Position numbers and translations under genes: made by a program
DNA from: Cognatiluteimonas profundi
GTDB taxonomy: Bacteria; Pseudomonadota; Gammaproteobacteria; Xanthomonadales; Xanthomonadaceae
NCBI RefSeq assembly: GCF_009792795.1
Contig: NZ_VKHQ01000002.1
Coordinates: 62,001 to 126,000 of the forward strand
Direction of reading: 5' to 3'
DNA length: 64,000 nucleotides
Part shown: positions 61,999 to 64,000 of the stretch, in pieces
Layout of the letters: each line of letters starts with the position of its first letter
Position numbering within the stretch: the stretch's first letter is position 1
The notes under the pieces: model-generated
Databases searched by the model: none
What the model saw: only the letters and a program-made list of their open reading frames with translations
Told to the model about the DNA's origin: nothing

Positions 61999-62451
61999 AT
62001 GCTGTCCCTGTCCGAGTTCCTGACGCCGGACCGCATCGTCGAGATGGACGATCCGGGCGACCGCAACGCCGTCATCGACGCAGCCGCAAGGCTGCTTGCG
62101 GACGCCTCCCTGCAATCGGTATCGGCAGTCGTGGACAGCCTGCGCCAGCGCGAGCGCATGGGCAGCACCGCGATCGGCCATGGTGTTGCGATTCCGCACG
62201 GTCGCAGCGATGTCTTTCCCGACACGCGCGCCGCATTCCTGCGCTTGCGGCCAGGGGTCGACTTCGAGTCCGGCGACGGCATGCCGGTCGACCTCGTATT
62301 CGCCATGTCGGTGCCGGAGCATTTCACCCAGAGGCACCTGCAGTTGTTGTCCGACCTGGCGCAGCGATTCGGTGATGCCGACTTCCGCACCGCACTGCGC
62401 CAGGCTCCCGATGCCGTCGCATTGCGACACATCCTGCTGGCGAGCGCATGA
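61999..62451 (+). CDS. ptsN: PTS IIA-like nitrogen regulatory protein
   Basis: A 150-residue EIIA-Ntr. The phosphorylated residue is His67 in [19 protein letters not shown] precedes it. It receives phosphate through the nitrogen PTS and affects K+ and sigma-54-dependent traits in other bacteria. It overlaps hprK by four bases. Confidence 0.94.
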   Translation: MLSLSEFLTPDRIVEMDDPGDRNAVIDAAARLLADASLQSVSAVVDSLRQRERMGSTAIGHGVAIPHGRSDVFPDTRAAFLRLRPGVDFESGDGMPVDLVFAMSVPEHFTQRHLQLLSDLAQRFGDADFRTALRQAPDAVALRHILLASA

Positions 62452-63395
62452 CCGCGCGCATCACGGCACGGGAACTGTTCGAACAGCAACGCGAACGCCT
62501 GGACCTGCGTTGGCTGGCTGGCGAGGAAGGCGGCACCCGCGTGCTCGAGTCCGGGGACACCGTCTCCCGGCGCCCGTCACTGGCTGGATACCTCAACGCC
62601 ATCTATCCCAACAAGGTGCAGATCCTCGGAACCGAGGAACTCGCCTGGCTGGATGGCCTTGACTCACGGCTGCGCTGGGAAACCATCGCCAAGATCGTCG
62701 GCTTCGGCCCGCTGGCGCTGGTCATCAGCAAGGACCAGCCCTGCCCGGAGGACCTGCGCATCGCGGCCGAGGAATTCGGCACGCCGCTGTGGACGTCGCC
62801 CAAGCGCGGCCATGAACTGCTCAACCACATCCAATACCATCTGGCGCGCACGCTCGCGCCACGCGTCACGCTGCACGGCGTCTTCATGGAGATCTATTCC
62901 ATCGGCGTGCTGATCACGGGCGAATCGGGTTCGGGCAAGAGCGAGCTCGCGCTGGAACTGATCACCCGCGGCCATCGCCTGGTTGCCGACGACGCGCCCG
63001 AATTCACCCAGATCGCCCCGGACGTGCTCGATGGCACCAGCCCCGAGATGCTGCAGGACATGCTGGAAGTCCGCGGGCTTGGCGTGCTCGACATCCGGCA
63101 GATGTTCGGCGACACCGCGGTCAAGAAGAACAAATACCTGCGCCTGATCGTGCACCTGACCCAACCGCACCTGGACGTCGTCCCGGGCGGCATCGAGCGC
63201 ATCACCGGCGACCTGGGCGTGCGCCGCGTGCTGGACCTGGATGTTCCCAGGATCACGCTGCCGGTCATGCCCGGACGCAACCTCGCCGTGCTGACCGAAG
63301 CCGCCGCCCGCGCGCATATCCTGCGCGCCAAGGGCGTCGACCCGGCGGCGGCATTCATGGCCCGCCACAGCCACTTCCTCGAGCGATCCTCATGA
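62448..63395 (+). CDS. hprK: HPr kinase/phosphorylase
   Basis: A 315-residue HprK. Walker A is GESGSGKS (158-165), and the signature [14 protein letters not shown] and [12 protein letters not shown] end follow. It phosphorylates HPr on a serine with ATP. In gammaproteobacteria without a full sugar PTS it acts in the nitrogen PTS. Its stop overlaps rapZ (ATGA). Confidence 0.95.
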   Translation: MTARITARELFEQQRERLDLRWLAGEEGGTRVLESGDTVSRRPSLAGYLNAIYPNKVQILGTEELAWLDGLDSRLRWETIAKIVGFGPLALVISKDQPCPEDLRIAAEEFGTPLWTSPKRGHELLNHIQYHLARTLAPRVTLHGVFMEIYSIGVLITGESGSGKSELALELITRGHRLVADDAPEFTQIAPDVLDGTSPEMLQDMLEVRGLGVLDIRQMFGDTAVKKNKYLRLIVHLTQPHLDVVPGGIERITGDLGVRRVLDLDVPRITLPVMPGRNLAVLTEAAARAHILRAKGVDPAAAFMARHSHFLERSS

Positions 63396-64000
63396 CCGCC
63401 CAGGCAGCACCCACGCTCATCATCGTCAGCGGCATGTCCGGGTCCGGCAAGTCGGTCGCGCTGAACACGCTGGAAGACCTCGGCTTTTACTGCGTGGACA
63501 ACCTGCCGGCGGAACTGCTGCCGGACTTCGTGCGCAACGTCACGCGTGACGAAGGCGCGGCTCCGCAAAAACTGGCCGTCGGCATCGACGTGCGCAACCG
63601 CAACACCGACCTGTCGAACATCCCGGAATGGTTGTCGGCGGTCGGCGCCCTGGGCCTGGATCCGCGGCTGGTGTTTTTCGACACCGCCGACGCCGGCCTG
63701 CTCAAGCGTTACGCCGATACCCGGCGGCGGCACCCGCTCAGCCATCTCGGGCTGGCATTGGCGGATGCGATTTCGCTCGAGCGCCAGGTCCTCAAGCCGC
63801 TGCGGCAGATCGCCGACGCCGTCATCGACACCAGCGACCTCAACGTGCACCAGCTGCGGCGACAGGTGATCACGCAGTTCGGACTGACGACGGACGACTC
63901 GCTGTCGTTGCTGTTCGAGTCCTTCGCGTACCGCCGCGGGGTGCCGCCCGACGCCGATTTCGTGTTCGACGCGCGCGTGCTGCCCAACCCGCATTGGCAT
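63392..64000 (+). CDS. rapZ: RNase adapter/nucleotide-binding protein RapZ, 3' truncated
   Basis: 203 codons are visible before the window ends. The N-terminal kinase-like domain has [32 protein letters not shown] and VGIDVRNRN; later come [12 protein letters not shown] and [20 protein letters not shown], entering the C-terminal RNA/GlcN6P-binding domain. RapZ controls GlmS through small RNA decay in enterobacteria; in this group the partner is less clear. The gene begins in the hprK stop. Confidence 0.93.
   Translation, partial: MTAQAAPTLIIVSGMSGSGKSVALNTLEDLGFYCVDNLPAELLPDFVRNVTRDEGAAPQKLAVGIDVRNRNTDLSNIPEWLSAVGALGLDPRLVFFDTADAGLLKRYADTRRRHPLSHLGLALADAISLERQVLKPLRQIADAVIDTSDLNVHQLRRQVITQFGLTTDDSLSLLFESFAYRRGVPPDADFVFDARVLPNPHWH

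Overview
The window is GC-rich bacterial chromosome with almost no free space: no gap between genes reaches 300 bases, and genes often overlap by 1-20 bases. Gene content and order point to the Xanthomonadaceae/Lysobacteraceae (Lysobacter-like Gammaproteobacteria). The strongest signs are the fused aspartate kinase/diaminopimelate decarboxylase, the MurL-MurD2 pair, the kdsD-kdsC-lptCAB-rpoN-hpf-ptsN-hprK-rapZ block, and a SUF operon headed by a Rrf2-type regulator. This is inferred from gene families, not from a marker gene. I saw no rRNA or tRNA gene, CRISPR array, insertion sequence, phage gene or replication origin.

Layout. 0-4.3 kb: end of a GGDEF/EAL signalling protein, a DUF885 lipoprotein and a DUF72 protein. 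4.4-12.6 kb: a peptide-use region with two prolyl-oligopeptidase-type S9 peptidases, an OPT transporter and a POT transporter. 12.6-16.6 kb: ssb followed by rfbBACD for dTDP-L-rhamnose. 16.7-18.6 kb: a polyprenyl diphosphate synthase (ispB) and a dienelactone-hydrolase-like protein. 18.6-24 kb: lysAC-murL-murD2, overlapping genes for the D-glutamate and meso-DAP side of cell-wall precursor metabolism. 24-27.4 kb: two overlapping PhzF paralogs, a glycine-zipper protein with low-complexity repeats, and an OsmC protein. 27.7-30.3 kb: an EF-G-like GTPase with Tyr at the catalytic His position, and an HU-like protein with a Lys/Ala-rich tail. 30.4-36 kb: a stretch of poorly characterised, mostly exported proteins (CHRD, small membrane protein, 55-residue ORF, lipoprotein, DUF5916 barrel, SET methyltransferase, cytochrome c). 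36-42.3 kb: the SUF iron-sulfur operon (regulator, sufB, sufC, sufD, sufS, GNAT, Rieske ferredoxin), with a pair of palindromes between sufB and sufC. 42.3-47 kb: HutD/Ves, a ComEA-like protein, an M20 peptidase, a GlsB-type membrane protein and manC. 47-48.8 kb: amgK-murU for MurNAc recycling. 48.8-51.8 kb: DUF2066-perM-hda. 51.9-55 kb: purM-purN and two DUF3108 proteins. 55-64 kb: murA-ibaG, and divergently kdsD-kdsC-lptC-lptA-lptB-rpoN-hpf-ptsN-hprK-rapZ, the last cut by the window end.

A common theme is the cell envelope. MurL/MurD2, MurA, AmgK/MurU and LysAC all act on peptidoglycan precursors. KdsD/KdsC and LptC/A/B make and export LPS. The rfb genes and ManC supply nucleotide sugars, and IspB makes a long polyprenyl chain, probably for quinones. 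The main regulatory genes are sigma-54 with its PTS/RapZ neighbours, the SUF repressor and Hda.
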